NCBI GenBank assembly: GCA_003993805.1
Contig: RSEF01000001.1
Coordinates: 70,420,845-70,484,844, forward strand
Direction of reading: 5' to 3'
DNA length: 64,000 nucleotides
Origin: Himantopus leucocephalus
Lineage: Eukaryota > Chordata > Aves > Charadriiformes > Recurvirostridae
Made by a program: the position numbers and the translations under genes. Of the stretch, positions 62,617-64,000 are shown piece after piece; the first letter of the stretch is position 1, and every line of letters starts with the position of its first letter. The notes under the pieces are model-generated. The model was not told the DNA's origin. It made no database searches and worked only from the letters and a program-made list of their open reading frames with translations.

Positions 62617-62645
62617 TGGTGGTGTTATTGTTGTTATTATTATAT
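62617..62645 (+). repeat. Short trinucleotide repeat (TGG then TTG/TTA)
   Basis: GGTGGTGGTG followed by TTATTGTTGTTATTATTA, a short degenerate trinucleotide tract in intron 1. Confidence 0.7.
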
Positions 62646-63189
62646 CTGCATAGACATATTCCTTCTCTATAATAATTACATCTACACTAATAATGATTCT
62701 TGGATTAGACCGTTAACATTTCAATTACAATAACAACAAATTTTTCACTTTATATAAATAAATATAAAAGATATTAGTTCCTCTTTGCCCATAAACAATA
62801 TTCTGAGCGTAACTATGACTTCAGCTTCATCTTTTAGTACACTATCATTTTCATCCCATGATCATGAATAAATAAAATGCATCCCAAAAGCAGACTTAAA
62901 TGCCTACAGCCCATTATTTCTCTTCACAACACTGCTCATTTTGAGTTCTCTTTAATCTCCTTACCCACATTAGAACTACCTTTTGCATTAATCCCTCTAT
63001 TTTTCCTGCTTGAATGAATAATTTCTCATCAAGACCCACAACAAATACTTTAATAAATTACAGTTTGATTAGTCCCAGATTAGTCACATCTACAAAATCA
63101 GTTTTTAAGTGAGCTAGTTTGGGAGACCAGTTTCTTTTCAGTAAACACATGCTGTGTTTAATGAAACTTAACATTTACCTCCACTTCTT

Positions 63190-63950
63190 AAATTATTCTC
63201 TTATTATTATTCTCTTATATGTTCTATTTTGCAGTCCATCAAGGGCAGATGAACATGTCTGTAGTTACCTAGATCTGTTTCTTTCCCCCTTCTTAAATAT
63301 AAATATTATATTTGCTATGCTCCAGTTTTACAACAGCAGGAAGTATTTGATGCATGTTTCAACAGTCTTAATGAATCTGAAATGTCAAATGCCATTTTTG
63401 CAGTACTCCAAGGTGGAAACACACAGTTTCCTCTGTGAAAGAGAAGTTAAGTCCATTTGACTCTTAGGAGTTTGACCTCTGTAACAGCTCTAGAAACTCC
63501 TGTTTCTCCGGGTCTCTTTCTCATTCACCATCTGGAGCATGCCTCTATGTCCTACCTGATCGCCTGTATTGAAAACCGAGGCAAATGCTCATGTGCTGCT
63601 GGAGCCAGAGCTTTGTGAACCCCCTGCCCTCGCAGGCATACAAATTTCCTTTGTTGTCTTTATTTGCAGGACTAGGAAAAAAATAAAATAAAATCTGTTT
63701 TTTATTTCCCTTGCAAGATATAAGTCAGCTTGGGTTCTGGGGAGTCTCAGTAATCTGCCACTTCTCTACTTCCAAGACACTACTTTCTTGGATGATTGGT
63801 ACCATTTTTGTAAATTCCTGCAAGCTCCTGACAGCACTTTAGTGGGCTGCTCCCCAGTTAGATTTGGAATTCCTCTCTACAGGGGTTTTTCCCCCCTCTT
63901 TTTTCTTGTGTAAACTTTTTTTGGGTTTTTTTTTAAATTATTATTATTTT
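63190..63950 (-). mobile_element. Possible ancient L3/CR1-like LINE remnant
   Basis: On the plus strand, TAAATATAAATATTATATTTGC followed by TATGCTCCAGT, and further on TTGAAAACCGAGGCAAATGC, resemble segments of old CR1/L3-type LINEs read in reverse. The resemblance is by eye, fragmentary, and has no surviving frame. It could also be unique intronic sequence. Confidence 0.3.
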
Positions 63951-64000
63951 GATACAAAGAGATTTGAAACAATCCTTTATGAAAAATCTTGCACTGGTCC

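Larger units (their letters stand above)
58067..64000 (-). other. PTN: Part of PTN intron 1 (upstream limit outside window, inferred)
   Basis: The first coding exon begins one base before its ATG, so a non-coding 5' exon must lie upstream. I could not identify it between 58067 and 64000, and PTN intron 1 is long in other vertebrates, so this stretch is read as intron. It contains a gapped CR1 (60795-61246), a homopolymer run with an N (59084-59116) and a possible ancient LINE remnant (63190-63950). No other gene is visible. Confidence 0.6.

Overview
The window is vertebrate nuclear DNA, almost certainly from a bird. It has sparse exons with GT-AG introns, several CR1 LINE copies carrying the typical 8-bp terminal repeats, and two solo retroviral LTRs of types that are common in avian genomes. 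Identifying the organism as a bird, probably outside the chicken/duck lineage, is an inference from those repeats and from the pleiotrophin sequence.

The only gene I can support is pleiotrophin (PTN), on the minus strand. Its four coding exons lie at 57957-58065 (signal peptide), 56289-56462 (first TSR-like domain), 55070-55231 (second TSR-like domain) and 38252-38304 (basic C-terminal tail and stop). The joins are all in phase and give 165 residues with all ten family cysteines. A short 3' UTR follows, with AATAAA at 38046-38041. No non-coding 5' exon or promoter was recognised. The sequence above 58066 is read as part of intron 1.

From 1 to about 38 kb lies the 3' flank of PTN. No credible protein-coding gene was found there. 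It holds an old CR1 (8765-9690), a CR1 3' end (11582-11887), a solo LTR with 5-bp target-site duplications (23173-23534), a CpG-dense patch at 26281-26660, short microsatellites and one AT-rich ORF that is probably chance. Intron 4 of PTN (38305-55069) holds a CR1 interrupted by an assembly gap (44156-44720), a MIR-like fragment, possible conserved non-coding blocks and a second solo LTR (53668-54646). The intron 1 segment (58067-64000) holds another gapped CR1 (60795-61246) and possibly an ancient LINE remnant near 63.2-63.95 kb.

No bacterial-type systems, CRISPR arrays, rRNA or convincing tRNA genes were seen. The most useful leads are the shared end module of two otherwise different LTRs, the CpG-dense patch in the gene desert, and small splice-site peculiarities of PTN. 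I did not find evidence for a wholly new biological system.
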